Assembly (NCBI RefSeq): GCF_007744255.1
Contig: NZ_CP036267.1
Coordinates: 4,754,001 to 4,818,000 of the forward strand
DNA from: Thalassoglobus polymorphus
GTDB lineage: Bacteria; Planctomycetota; Planctomycetia; Planctomycetales; Planctomycetaceae
Direction: 5' to 3'
Length of the DNA: 64,000 nt
Positions 8,492-17,647 of the stretch are shown piece after piece (positions within the stretch are counted from its first letter, which is position 1; each line of letters opens with the position of its first letter). The position numbers were made by a program, and so were the translations under genes. The notes beneath the pieces are model-generated. The model worked only from the letters and a program-made list of their open reading frames with translations, had not been told where the DNA came from and made no database searches.

Positions 8492-9877
8492 TTACCTCAC
8501 GCCACAACATTTTTTGAACTTTCTACCTGACCCGCACGGACAAGGATCGTTTCGACCTACCTGTCGAAGAGGAGTTCTTGCACTGGGTGATCGACCTGCA
8601 GGTGTCGACTTTGAAGCAGGAGTTTTCTTTTTCCGAAACTGTTGCATGACGTTGGCTGCTGGACGATTGGCCTTCAGCTCAGTTGCCATCTGCTTCATAA
8701 GAGGATCAATATGATTGAAAAACATGCGATACCCACCGCAAAGATAATTGAGACCGGCCTCTCCAGTGGGCGTATCGATAAAGCGGTTCTTGGGGCACTC
8801 TCCGTTACAGGCAAAGCGGACTTCACAGTCGAGGCAGTATTGCGGGAGAGTTGTTTCTTTGTCACGACCGAAGTCGAGTTGGCGTTGAGAGTTGGCAAGC
8901 TCAATGATGGGGAGTTCGTGAATGTTCCCAAGTTTATATTCTGGCTCGACAAAATGATCGCAAGAGTACAGGTCCCCATTATGTTCTATCGCGAGTGCTC
9001 GACCACACTGCTTGCGAAACACACAAAGGCTCGGTTCAAGGTCGAGCCAGGCTGCCAATGCCTGATCAAAAACTTGCACGAAGACTTTGCCGACATCGCG
9101 TTTGACCCATTCATCGAAAATTTCACACAGAAATCGACCGTACTGTTCCGGCACAACACTCCGTGAACTGACGAGGTGATCCCAGGCGTGAACTTGCTGT
9201 CCTTCTTCGAGTTCGTCTTCCGGATGAACACCGATCCCGCGGCGTTCAACGATCGGGATGAACTGCATAAACTCGATTCCGTTGTCGCGCAAATAGGAAT
9301 AGACACGGCGACCATGCGAGCTGTTCTCTCGGTTGACGACGACTAAGGCATTGAACTCGACTTGATACTGCTGCAGCAGTTTCATTGCCTTGAGGACCGC
9401 ATCAAAAGTCCCGTTCCCCTTTTTGTCGTACCGATATCGATCATGGAGTTCCGCTGGTCCATCGACGGAAAGCCCAATCAAAAAACCTTCTTTCTTGAAG
9501 AACTCCACCCATTCCTCATCGAGCAGAACCCCGTTCGTCTGGAGAGCGTTCGCAATCTTCTGACCGGGACGGGCATGCTTCTTTTCGAGTTCGACGATTC
9601 GCTTAAAAAAATCAAGCCCCAGCAACGTCGGTTCGCCCCCTTGCCAGGCAAAAGTCACTTCTTCAGGACCAGCAGGTTGAGCCTCAATGTATTGCTGAAT
9701 GTAGGTCTCCAAAGTCTCTGACGTCATACGCCAGCTTTTATTCTTCGGATAGAGATCTTCTTTGTGCAGGTAGTAGCAGTATTCACAATCCAGATTGCAG
9801 ATCGGTCCAATCGGCTTCGCCATCACATGCAGCATTTGAGCGGTGAGAGTTTCAGGCGTCGTCATGTGAGAAGTCAT
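8492..9877 (-). CDS. Anaerobic sulfatase maturase (radical SAM/SPASM) with C-terminal SEC-C motif
   Basis: A 461-residue radical SAM enzyme of the anSME family, which oxidises the active-site Cys or Ser of sulfatases to formylglycine. The SAM-binding cluster motif is CNLDCEYC (Cys27, Cys31, Cys34). The SPASM cysteines are visible further on (CGRALAIEHNGDLYSCDHFV, CLDCEVRFACNGECPKNR). The last 20 residues are a SEC-C metal-binding motif (DPCPCGSGRKFKKCCG), absent from the classical enzyme. The likely client in this window is the Cys-type sulfatase at 36059-37681, with others elsewhere in the genome. The start is either the ATG at 9877 or the one four codons in; neither has a clear Shine-Dalgarno sequence. 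Confidence 0.92.
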   Translation of the reverse strand: MTSHMTTPETLTAQMLHVMAKPIGPICNLDCEYCYYLHKEDLYPKNKSWRMTSETLETYIQQYIEAQPAGPEEVTFAWQGGEPTLLGLDFFKRIVELEKKHARPGQKIANALQTNGVLLDEEWVEFFKKEGFLIGLSVDGPAELHDRYRYDKKGNGTFDAVLKAMKLLQQYQVEFNALVVVNRENSSHGRRVYSYLRDNGIEFMQFIPIVERRGIGVHPEDELEEGQQVHAWDHLVSSRSVVPEQYGRFLCEIFDEWVKRDVGKVFVQVFDQALAAWLDLEPSLCVFRKQCGRALAIEHNGDLYSCDHFVEPEYKLGNIHELPIIELANSQRQLDFGRDKETTLPQYCLDCEVRFACNGECPKNRFIDTPTGEAGLNYLCGGYRMFFNHIDPLMKQMATELKANRPAANVMQQFRKKKTPASKSTPAGRSPSARTPLRQVGRNDPCPCGSGRKFKKCCGVR

Positions 9878-10306
9878 CGTTGAATTGAGAATCGATTGTG
9901 CATTTCACTGCAACATCAGAGTGCCCGCCGGGAAGTCGCATGATAATACACAATCTCCATGCCACATGACACAACCCGCCGAAGTGGCGCACAGACTCAA
10001 AACAGCCCCAAGAGAACAGATTCCCCTCACTGAATTCACTCAATCAAGAAGTCCTCGCAACATAAAATCGCTGCGAAATTCGTCTTGTACTAGAGCTGTG
10101 TTTCGAGGTAGCCTGCCGATCCCTTCACTTCTAGAGCAAATCCAATCTCGATCTTTAAGTTCTGTCTCGAAGCGAGCAGTCTATAACGTCATCAAAGTGA
10201 CCTTCACGGACACGACAAGATAGAGAACGCTCTAAAGCCCCCCACACATCCCCTACCCACCCCATCCTTTCCTTTCACACATTTGCGACAGGAGGTCGCT
10301 GTGATA
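9878..10306. other. Intergenic region between divergent genes
   Basis: About 430 bases separating the minus-strand maturase from the plus-strand secreted protein. It should hold both promoters. CTAGAGCT (10090-10097) and CTAGAGCA (10131-10138) resemble ends of the family A element but the sequence between them does not align, so I do not call a copy. No gene is supported. Confidence 0.45.
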
Positions 10307-11122
10307 ATGCGCAATTTCCTCGCTCTTTTACTCACGACATCTTGCCTGCAAGTGGTCGATCTTCAATCAGCGAACGCACAGAACTTGCGTGTGTATACGA
10401 ATGTCACTGACGTCTCGGACGCTGAGAATCCCAGACCACTTTCTCACAGTCTCACACTCTTCCATGGGGGACGTGTTTACGATTACATGCCAGAAGTGGG
10501 CGAAGTTGTCATCTTTGAACCGATCCATCATCGATTCATCATCTTAGGTAAGAACTACGCCGCGACAGAAGTTTCCTTCGCCGAAATCAATCATTTTCTG
10601 GAGACGGCACAAACCAAAGCGGTGCAATATATTGATGAACTGGCAACATCGCCCGATGCCGACTCAGCGGCAAAAGCAGCCGCCATGCGGTTTCAATTGA
10701 CACCAGAATTCCAAGAGACTTTCGACAACGCCTCCAATCGCCTGACGCTCAGTGGGACTGAGATCGAATACAGCGTACTCACTCAACCGGTTGAAGCGAC
10801 GAATGCGGTCAACCAATATCTGGAGTACGCTGATTGGACAAAACGGTTGAATTTTGTTTTACATCGTCACGACTCGCTTCCCCAAGCACGCTTGAAAGTT
10901 AATCAGAAATTACGAGACAGAAACGTTCTTCCACGTGTTGTCGAGTTGACCATGCACTTGCACCCACCAGTAAAGTTCCGTGCAGAGCACCGATTTTCTG
11001 ATTCTTTCCAGTCCGCAGATCGCAGGCTGATCAGTCAATGGGAGCAAACTTTAGAGTCAGACAACATTCGCTGGATGACATTCCGTAAATACCAGCAAAA
11101 TCTGCTGGTCAGAGCTGATTGA
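10307..11122 (+). CDS. Secreted protein of unknown function
   Basis: A 271-residue protein that I do not recognise. It begins with a signal peptide (MRNFLALLLTTSCLQVV, cleavage likely after ANA near residue 25). The mature part mixes beta-rich and helical stretches, with no cysteine cluster or catalytic motif I can name. The start is the ATG at 10307: a strong CAGGAGGT lies 10 bases upstream, and the frame continues upstream only as a TTG codon. It ends 13 bases before the convergent glgC stop, with no hairpin between them. It is probably periplasmic or extracellular. Confidence 0.8.
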   Translation: MRNFLALLLTTSCLQVVDLQSANAQNLRVYTNVTDVSDAENPRPLSHSLTLFHGGRVYDYMPEVGEVVIFEPIHHRFIILGKNYAATEVSFAEINHFLETAQTKAVQYIDELATSPDADSAAKAAAMRFQLTPEFQETFDNASNRLTLSGTEIEYSVLTQPVEATNAVNQYLEYADWTKRLNFVLHRHDSLPQARLKVNQKLRDRNVLPRVVELTMHLHPPVKFRAEHRFSDSFQSADRRLISQWEQTLESDNIRWMTFRKYQQNLLVRAD

Positions 11123-11135
11123 ACCTCACCGCAAC

Positions 11136-12446
11136 TCAGAAATCACAAGCTTCGGGATTTTTCAATTCCCAGCCATCCTCCAGAACCGTCCCTCTTGGAA
11201 CAACGATCACTCCATCACGAATGATCACATCTCCACAACGAGCATCATCCGGGCAGTTAGCTGGCTTGACGATTTTCACGTTTTTGCCGATGCAGCAATT
11301 TTTATCAACGATGGCCCCTTCGATGTGAGTTCCGGCACCGATACCCAAAAGTGGATCACCTGAAACTTCCTGATTTGCACGGCGATCGCTGCGATAATAA
11401 TCTGCCCCCATTAAGACAACGCCACTCAGAACGGCCCCTTCGCCAACATGGCTGCGAAGCCCGATCAAACTGCGGGTGATGCTCACATTCTTTTCGATGA
11501 CGCATCCATCGGCAATGAGACTTTGTTTCACTTTGGCATCATCAAGGCGAGTCGATGGCAAGAAACGTGGTCGTGTATAGATCGGCAGATCAGCGTTGTG
11601 CATTTCGAACGGCGGATTCGGAAGAGTCATCTCCAGCTGAGATTCATAGAACGCCTTGATCGTTCCGATGTCTTCCCAGTACCCGTCGAACAGAAATGAT
11701 TGCACGTGTTTAGCCCGGATCGCAGCTGGGAAAATTTCTTTTCCGAAATCCTGATAGTCGGTCTTCTCCAGCAAGTCTACGAGAGTGCTGCGATTGAACA
11801 GGTAGATCCCCATACTCGCCAGGTATTCTCGCCCTTTGCTTTCAATGCCTTGCTCATCAATCCATTCAGGACTTGTCCGAACATGGGCCAGTTCAGAATC
11901 TGACTCTGGTTTTTCCAAGAAGCCGACAACACGCCCACTATCGTCCAGCTTCGTGATGCCAAATGCAGAGGCAGCCTCTTTATCAATCGGAAGAGTGGCA
12001 ATAGTCACATCGGCCTGGGCGCCCTGATGGACTTTCAGCATCTTTGCAAAGTCCATTCGATAGAGTTGATCACCTGAAAGGATCAAGACATAATCGATGC
12101 CCGGTTGCTGAATGTAGCGAAGCTGCTTTCGAACGGCGTCTGCAGTTCCCTGATACCAGTCAGCCCCATCATTATTCGTTTGCTGAGCAGCGAGGATCTC
12201 AACAAACCCACCATTGAATGGGTCAAAGTTGTAGGTTTGCCGAAGATGGCGATGCAAGCTCACAGAATTAAACTGCGTCAGCAAATAGTTCCGACGAATT
12301 CCACTATTGATGCAGTTTGAAATGGGAATGTCGATCAACCGATATTTCCCGCCAATCGGGACTGCGGGTTTTGATCGCTCTGAAGTAAGTGGTTGTAACC
12401 GGGTTCCCTTCCCTCCGCCGAGTACGAAGCAGACGACGTTGTTCAT
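11136..12446 (-). CDS. glgC: Glucose-1-phosphate adenylyltransferase (ADP-glucose pyrophosphorylase)
   Basis: A 436-residue enzyme making ADP-glucose from glucose-1-phosphate and ATP, the committed step of bacterial glycogen synthesis. The nucleotidyltransferase signature LGGGKGTRLQPLT lies at residues 9-21, followed by RSKPAVPIGGKYRLIDIPIS. The substrate-site motif WYQGTADAVRKQ is present, and the C-terminal left-handed beta-helix shows hexapeptide-type repeats (IGAGTHIEGAIVDKNCCIGK). The start is the ATG at 12446, preceded by TGAGGAAC about 5 bases upstream; the frame extends 44 codons further without such support. No glycogen synthase or branching enzyme is in the window. Allosteric control is typical of the family but not readable here. 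Confidence 0.95.
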   Translation of the reverse strand: MNNVVCFVLGGGKGTRLQPLTSERSKPAVPIGGKYRLIDIPISNCINSGIRRNYLLTQFNSVSLHRHLRQTYNFDPFNGGFVEILAAQQTNNDGADWYQGTADAVRKQLRYIQQPGIDYVLILSGDQLYRMDFAKMLKVHQGAQADVTIATLPIDKEAASAFGITKLDDSGRVVGFLEKPESDSELAHVRTSPEWIDEQGIESKGREYLASMGIYLFNRSTLVDLLEKTDYQDFGKEIFPAAIRAKHVQSFLFDGYWEDIGTIKAFYESQLEMTLPNPPFEMHNADLPIYTRPRFLPSTRLDDAKVKQSLIADGCVIEKNVSITRSLIGLRSHVGEGAVLSGVVLMGADYYRSDRRANQEVSGDPLLGIGAGTHIEGAIVDKNCCIGKNVKIVKPANCPDDARCGDVIIRDGVIVVPRGTVLEDGWELKNPEACDF

Positions 12447-12650
12447 AAGTTCCTCAATTGGTTCATTTTCATGATCGAGCTTCTTTGATTGTGCCGAAAT
12501 CGAAACCGAAACGCGAGTCCCGCATGCAACGGATTTCTCAAACATTCTTCTTTTGATATGCTTGCCTGCCTGCGTCACGCACGGACCGTAAGATCGTTAA
12601 CGCTGACACCTCTTTTCAATCACATCACTTCAGAAGCGAATCGTACAAAC

Positions 12651-14075
12651 ATGGCAACGAAACGAGGCGACCACAGACTTACAATTCAAATCGCAGTTGC
12701 CATCGTTCTAGCGATTTTGACTGCACTGCTGCTCCCTCATGTGGTGGCGATTGGGCAAGACACGACTGTAGAGTCCAGCAGTGATCAACTTGTCGCTCGA
12801 GCGAATTATATTCTTGTTCCGCTTCGTCTGGGCGGCGAGGTTTTCTTGCGGCTCCTCAAGATGCTGGTTGTCCCACTTGTGATTGTCTCAGTGATGTCGG
12901 GAATTCTCGGGTTGGGTGATGTAAGAAAACTGGGCAAACCTGGTTTAGCTGCCGTCTCTTATTACCTCGTAACGACCATTCTGGCCGTCTTCGTGGGGAT
13001 CATTCTCGTCAACCTGATGAACCCCGGTGGTCAGGCAATCGACGAAGCGACGAAAGCGGAGTTGGTGAACTCCGAAGCCTCCGTCAAAGAGAAAGTCTAT
13101 TCAGCCGTTGCCGAACATTCCGGAACCACTGACGACAATGTCGCCAGCATTTTCGGAGACGACGAATACACCGAACGTAAAAACCCCAGAATTTCACGAG
13201 TGCTGGAAAACCTCATTCTCATGATGTTTACCGACAACCTCGTTCGTTCGGCAGCGAACATGGAACTGCTGCCGCTCATTTTCTTTTCCATCTTCTTTGC
13301 TGGCCTGCTCACAACTTTGGGCTCAAGGGTTGATTTGATCGTCAACTTTATTCAGCAAATGAATGATGCACTCATGAGCTTCATTTTGCTCATCATGCGT
13401 TTTGCTCCGCTCGGGATCTTCTGTCTCGTCGCTGCACGGTTTGGTCAGGCAAATGTTCACGGAGAATTCTTTGACGAACTTCGTAAAACAGGAAGCTACT
13501 CATTGACAGTTCTGACGGGACTTGCGGTCCACGCGTTCATCACATTGCCAGCAATCCTGTATTTCTTCACCCATAGAAACCCGTATAAGTTCATGTTCCA
13601 GATGTCACAGGCTTTACTGACCGCCTTCTCTACTGGAAGCTCCTCAGCCACTCTTCCTGTAACCATGGAATCTGCCGTCGACGAGGGAAATATTTCGAAG
13701 AAGTCTGTCGACTTCGTCCTTCCTTTGGGAGCGACAATTAACATGGACGGAACGGCTCTTTATGAAGCAGTCGCTGCCATTTTCATCGCTCAAGTGGTCG
13801 GCGCCGATTTGACTCTGTCGCAACAACTCATAGTCGCCGTTACCGCCACTCTGGCAGCGATCGGAGCCGCCGGAATTCCAGAAGCGGGGCTTGTCACAAT
13901 GGTGATCGTCCTGACCGCTGTCGGTTTGCCGATCGAATACATGAGCCTGATTCTCTCCGTGGATTGGCTCCTCGACCGCTTCCGCACAACTGTCAATGTC
14001 TTCGGAGATGCCTGCGGTGCCGCTGTCGTTGAAAAAACATTCCCGCCTGAAGAACTCATAGCGGACTCGGTGTAA
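12651..14075 (+). CDS. Dicarboxylate/amino acid:cation symporter (DAACS family)
   Basis: A 474-residue multi-pass inner-membrane transporter of the GltP/DctA family, taking up glutamate, aspartate or C4-dicarboxylates with Na+ or H+. Family motifs are intact: the serine-rich hairpin FSTGSSSATLPVTME, the NMDGTALYE motif of TM7, the second hairpin AAGIPEAGLVTMV, and DWLLDRFRTTVNVFGDACGA of TM8. An insertion with many charged residues (about 120-180) lies after the third membrane segment. The start is the ATG at 12651 (MATKRGDHR); the open frame continues upstream but looks non-coding. Only 12 bases separate it from the next gene, so the two are probably co-transcribed. Exact substrate is unknown. 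Confidence 0.93.
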   Translation: MATKRGDHRLTIQIAVAIVLAILTALLLPHVVAIGQDTTVESSSDQLVARANYILVPLRLGGEVFLRLLKMLVVPLVIVSVMSGILGLGDVRKLGKPGLAAVSYYLVTTILAVFVGIILVNLMNPGGQAIDEATKAELVNSEASVKEKVYSAVAEHSGTTDDNVASIFGDDEYTERKNPRISRVLENLILMMFTDNLVRSAANMELLPLIFFSIFFAGLLTTLGSRVDLIVNFIQQMNDALMSFILLIMRFAPLGIFCLVAARFGQANVHGEFFDELRKTGSYSLTVLTGLAVHAFITLPAILYFFTHRNPYKFMFQMSQALLTAFSTGSSSATLPVTMESAVDEGNISKKSVDFVLPLGATINMDGTALYEAVAAIFIAQVVGADLTLSQQLIVAVTATLAAIGAAGIPEAGLVTMVIVLTAVGLPIEYMSLILSVDWLLDRFRTTVNVFGDACGAAVVEKTFPPEELIADSV

Positions 14076-14087
14076 CAAATTACTGAT

Positions 14088-15182
14088 GTGAGAAATCAAG
14101 TGGGGCAAAACTTGCCGCCACTCACGCACGGTTCGAAACGTGACATACGAATTGATCTCGCGCGTGGCGTCGCCTTGCTGATCCTGGTTTCCGACCATCT
14201 CCCGGGAAATCCATTACGAGCCATCACGCCCGTTTCGTGGGGACTCGCGGACATGGCGGAGGTCTTTGTATTGCTCTCTGGTTATGTTTTTGGACTTGGG
14301 ATACTGAAGCGACAATCACAATCGGAACCACAACTCATTCGCAAGCGATTGGTAAAACGTGCTCTGGTAATTTTTGTCGCTTATCTCACAACAGCTTTGA
14401 TTGCCTTACTCATAGTGAGGACATTTCAAATCACCACTGTTGCCAACATGCTCCCGGCTCATCTGGTCGCGAACTCCTGGAGGAGTGTGACAGTTGACTT
14501 GATCTCGCTCGATGGGCGAGTTTCACATTTGTGTATTTTGCTTCTGTACTGTTGGCTCCTACTGGGTGTCGCTTCATTTCCCTGCATAGTTTGGAACCAT
14601 CCCCGGCTGCTGATTGCATGCTCTTTCATTCTCTGGATCACAGTGCAGTTGCTTCCTCGACTCTCGCTTCCTGAACCGATCCAAACAACAACTTACTACA
14701 ACCCGTTCGCCTGGCAATTTCTGTTTCTTTCAGCGACCACTTACGCTCTACTCCCTGTGAAACATAGAAAGCAATTTCTCGACCATCGCGGAGTCTTTCC
14801 AATTCTGTTGATCGTGCACGGATCGCTTTACCTGTTGATCGGATTTGACGTAAATCTTCCCCGAACCCTCCTCGACAAACCAACACTCGGCCTGCTCCGA
14901 TACATTCACGTTGTGACTGCTGCACTCTTGGTCAGAGCGGTTCTCCCGGAGCAATTCAGTCCGACTTGGCGAAAAGTTTTACGGCCTCTGACGCTCTGCA
15001 GTGAGCAATCACTCTGGGTCTATTGTGGAGGCTCACTCGTAGCGATCTCGATGGCAAATTGGATGTCCACGTCAGTCGGCACTTGGGACCCAATTTTCAT
15101 GAACCTCATCGCCTGGACGACGTGCTTCGGAATTGCCTGGGGAACAGAGAGGACGAAAGCTTACTGGAATTTCCAAAGCTGA
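14088..15182 (+). CDS. OpgC-like integral membrane protein
   Basis: A 364-residue protein with about ten hydrophobic segments. The N-terminus, RDIRIDLARGVALLILVSDH followed by EVFVLLSGYVFG, matches the OpgC family, which succinylates osmoregulated periplasmic glucans in proteobacteria and is related to acyltransferase-3 membrane proteins. Here the acceptor is unknown. The start is a GTG 12 bases after the symporter stop; there is no ATG nearby and no strong ribosome-binding site. Expression is probably coupled to the symporter gene. OpgC proteins in planctomycetes may modify other surface glycans; that is inference. Confidence 0.8.
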   Translation: MRNQVGQNLPPLTHGSKRDIRIDLARGVALLILVSDHLPGNPLRAITPVSWGLADMAEVFVLLSGYVFGLGILKRQSQSEPQLIRKRLVKRALVIFVAYLTTALIALLIVRTFQITTVANMLPAHLVANSWRSVTVDLISLDGRVSHLCILLLYCWLLLGVASFPCIVWNHPRLLIACSFILWITVQLLPRLSLPEPIQTTTYYNPFAWQFLFLSATTYALLPVKHRKQFLDHRGVFPILLIVHGSLYLLIGFDVNLPRTLLDKPTLGLLRYIHVVTAALLVRAVLPEQFSPTWRKVLRPLTLCSEQSLWVYCGGSLVAISMANWMSTSVGTWDPIFMNLIAWTTCFGIAWGTERTKAYWNFQS

Positions 15183-15209
15183 AAATTTCGAGAAAGCGAT
15201 GCCTGCCCG

Positions 15210-16010
15210 TTACGCCTGTGAACGCAGAAAGTCTTCGATCGTTTGATTGACGAACTCTGGTTGTTCAAGCGGAGACATGTGCCCGGCTTGTTGAACCTCA
15301 ACGAATTGTGCGTTGGGAATCGCCTTCGCCATTTCTTTCATGACATCTGGTGTCGTTAATTGGTCGTCTTCCCCAACGATTACGAGAGTCGGAACGTCGA
15401 TGCTCTTCAAGTTCGCATCCATATCAGCACGAACAGCCATTCCGCGAAGTGCGGCGGCGATACTGTTTGGGTTCGTTGAGCGAATGAGACTTTGAGTCTG
15501 TTTCACGGCATCGGAATTCTCCGCAATTGTGTGCGGAGAAAATAGTTTCTCAGGCATCGCAGTTGCCAGAAACTCCGGGCCTTTCGCAAGAACTTGCTGA
15601 GCGGTCTGCTCTCGACTTGCTTTGGCCTCTTCTGTATCTGGCGACGCTTTTGTATCACACAAAATCAGGCTCTTCACTTTTTCCGGATACCTTTGAATGA
15701 ACTCCCAGGCAATGTAGCCTCCCATGGAAAGCCCACAAAAATGGACAGGTTCTTTGACTTCAAGAGCATCTAAAATGCAAGAGAGATCGTCCGCGAAATC
15801 CTTCATCTCTACAGTCCCCTCAGCAGGCGAACTCTCTCCAAAACCTCTTAAATCTGGAGCAATGACCTGCAGCGATTTTGAGAAGTGATCAATCTGGTTC
15901 GTCCACATGGTCTGATCGAGTGGAAACCCGTGCACAAAGAGAATCGGTTCTCCAGCACCCTCGATTCGGATGTTGAAAGATTGTCCGTCAACACGTTTAG
16001 TGAGAAGCAT
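15210..16010 (-). CDS. Alpha/beta hydrolase
   Basis: A 266-residue alpha/beta-fold hydrolase. The oxyanion segment VHGFPLDQTMW comes first, then DLRGFGES, the nucleophile elbow GLSMGGYIAW (Ser), the acid in VIVGEDDQLT, and the catalytic His in QAGHMSPLEQP. The order and spacing fit the 3-oxoadipate enol-lactonase/esterase-like group, but substrate cannot be assigned. The start is the ATG at 16010, with AAAGGAAC 5-6 bases upstream; ten further in-frame codons upstream are unlikely to be translated. No signal peptide, so it is cytoplasmic. It is divergent from the phosphatase gene at 16163. Confidence 0.9.
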   Translation of the reverse strand: MLLTKRVDGQSFNIRIEGAGEPILFVHGFPLDQTMWTNQIDHFSKSLQVIAPDLRGFGESSPAEGTVEMKDFADDLSCILDALEVKEPVHFCGLSMGGYIAWEFIQRYPEKVKSLILCDTKASPDTEEAKASREQTAQQVLAKGPEFLATAMPEKLFSPHTIAENSDAVKQTQSLIRSTNPNSIAAALRGMAVRADMDANLKSIDVPTLVIVGEDDQLTTPDVMKEMAKAIPNAQFVEVQQAGHMSPLEQPEFVNQTIEDFLRSQA

Positions 16011-16162
16011 CGTCTGTTCCTTTGCAAGGGAATTCACCAAAATGACTGTCGGAATTGGGTCGCTTTCTGGGTGGAAATCCGCAATGATAACGTATTCAGA
16101 ACAGTCTCACGACGTACGAATCGATCACACACAGTTTGCAACAGGCCACAAGGGTTTACTCA

Positions 16163-16921
16163 ATGTCGGATAGCGTTCAATTCAAATGGGGTTCCGTCTC
16201 TATTACGGGGAACTTCCGTGAGAATAACGAAGACAACTATTGCGTCGACTCCACCGCCCGCTACTTTCTGGTAGCCGACGGAATGGGAGGCCAAAGCGCG
16301 GGCGAGAAGGCCAGTGAGCTCGCAATTGAGATTGTCTCCAAACGGCTTGATCAATCCTTGAGTAATGCATGCTCCACTCCTGAGAAAGAAGTGACCCGAC
16401 AGATTGACCAAGCTGTCGAGCAGGCAAACTCAGAGATCATGGCATTGGGCGAAATTGAGCCGAACTTCAAAAACATGGGAACAACGATCACCTTTATCGT
16501 TGTTGTCGATAGCGATCTGTACATCGGTGGCGTCGGGGACAGCCGGGCGTATCAGCTGCGAAATGAGACTCTCGAACAATTGACTGAAGATCACTCATTG
16601 ACGCAGGCACTCGTTAACGCCGGGACAATCTCACCTGAAGACGCCAAAACACATCGATACAAAAATGTTCTGTATCGCTATCTCGGTTCGAAAGATGGTG
16701 GAACAGGAACCGAAGCAAAACGGATCAAGCCGCAAATTGGAGACCGATACGTTCTGTGCTCCGATGGAGTTTCCGACGGTGCCAGCGATGACACAATTCA
16801 TCGCGTTTTAGCAGAACATGATGATCCGCAAGAAGCGGCTGAGGCACTCGTCAAAGCGGCTCAGGATGGTGGATCGAAAGACAACATCACTTGCGTCATT
16901 GTTCACGTTCTTAAGAAGTGA
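16163..16921 (+). CDS. PP2C-type serine/threonine phosphatase
   Basis: A 252-residue cytoplasmic PPM/PP2C phosphatase that removes phosphate from Ser/Thr-phosphorylated proteins using two metal ions. Motifs run in order: RENNEDNYCV, VADGMGGQSAGE, the GVGDSRAYQLRN strand, EDHSLTQ, and CSDGVSDGASDD near the end with DNITCVIVH. All metal-binding aspartates are present. The start is the ATG at 16163, with AAGGG about 8 bases upstream. The last codon and stop overlap the GTG start of maf (GTGA), pointing to coupled translation. A natural partner is a Hanks-type kinase; one lies at 32892-34508, but there is no genetic linkage. Confidence 0.93.
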   Translation: MSDSVQFKWGSVSITGNFRENNEDNYCVDSTARYFLVADGMGGQSAGEKASELAIEIVSKRLDQSLSNACSTPEKEVTRQIDQAVEQANSEIMALGEIEPNFKNMGTTITFIVVVDSDLYIGGVGDSRAYQLRNETLEQLTEDHSLTQALVNAGTISPEDAKTHRYKNVLYRYLGSKDGGTGTEAKRIKPQIGDRYVLCSDGVSDGASDDTIHRVLAEHDDPQEAAEALVKAAQDGGSKDNITCVIVHVLKK

Positions 16922-17592
16922 CATGCAAGTCGCCCATGAATTCGCCGACAACGATTATTCTCGGATCGCAATCTCCGCAACGTCGATCTCTGCTGCAAAC
17001 ACTTCTTTCTGAGGATCGAATTGAGGTTGTTCCCCCATTGCAATCTCAGGAAGCCGGGTTTGATGGCCTCACGCATATTGACGCAATCAGAGAACGTCTT
17101 CAGCAAATCGTTGCGACAAAGAATGCAGATGTCCTGCAGCAATGCGAATTCCAACAATGCAATCTGCAAGAATGGGGCGTCGTGTTGACAGCAGATACCG
17201 TTGTCGTCGCCAATGATGCAGACTCTTCATTCGTGCTTGGAAAGCCGGATGGCCCCGATTGGCAAGCAACAGTCCAAAACTGGTTCACGAATTTCTACTC
17301 TTCGAAATCCCATCAAGTCTTGACGGCTGTTTCGTTCCGTTTTCAGGATGGGACCAGCGAGACGCTTCTCGCTTCGACGACTGTCCACTTCCGAGAGGTT
17401 TGCCCAAAGTTGCTGGACTGGTATATCCGAACTGAAGAGCCGCTTGGAAAAGCGGGGGGATACGGCATTCAGTCAGGCGGAAGCCTGTTCGTCGAGTCAA
17501 TCGAAGGGAGCCTCAGCAACGTCATCGGGTTACCTCTCGAGGAAGTCTGGAGCGTACTTGATGCTCACCAGTTTATGGGGCTCCCCGAATAA
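16918..17592 (+). CDS. maf: Maf-like nucleotide pyrophosphatase
   Basis: A 224-residue Maf/HAM1-fold protein. Maf proteins hydrolyse non-canonical or dTTP/UTP-type nucleoside triphosphates to monophosphates. Key motifs are GSQSPQRRSLL near the N-terminus (family consensus ASPRR, here SPQRR), VLTADTVVV with the catalytic Asp, KSHQVLTAV and GKAGGYGIQ. The product has a short extra segment around residues 70-85 compared with the usual 190-200 residues. The frame opens at a GTG overlapping the PP2C stop; a second possible start is the ATG at 16936. Neither has a clear ribosome-binding site, and translational coupling favours the GTG. Confidence 0.88.
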   Translation: MTCKSPMNSPTTIILGSQSPQRRSLLQTLLSEDRIEVVPPLQSQEAGFDGLTHIDAIRERLQQIVATKNADVLQQCEFQQCNLQEWGVVLTADTVVVANDADSSFVLGKPDGPDWQATVQNWFTNFYSSKSHQVLTAVSFRFQDGTSETLLASTTVHFREVCPKLLDWYIRTEEPLGKAGGYGIQSGGSLFVESIEGSLSNVIGLPLEEVWSVLDAHQFMGLPE

Positions 17593-17647
17593 AGAACCAT
17601 TGCCCCATCGAACACTTCAGGTCTCTGTCGAATTTCACTCGAACGAA

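Noticed and set aside
10090-10138. Possible element A between CTAGAGCT and CTAGAGCA
   Set aside because: Both ends point the same way and the intervening sequence does not align with any A copy; likely chance.
9885-10223. 112-codon plus-strand open frame between the maturase and the secreted protein gene
   Set aside because: No ribosome-binding site and no recognisable sequence; it sits in the shared promoter region of divergent genes.
13644-14198. 184-codon minus-strand open frame
   Set aside because: Antisense to the symporter gene, whose conserved motifs are all on the plus strand.
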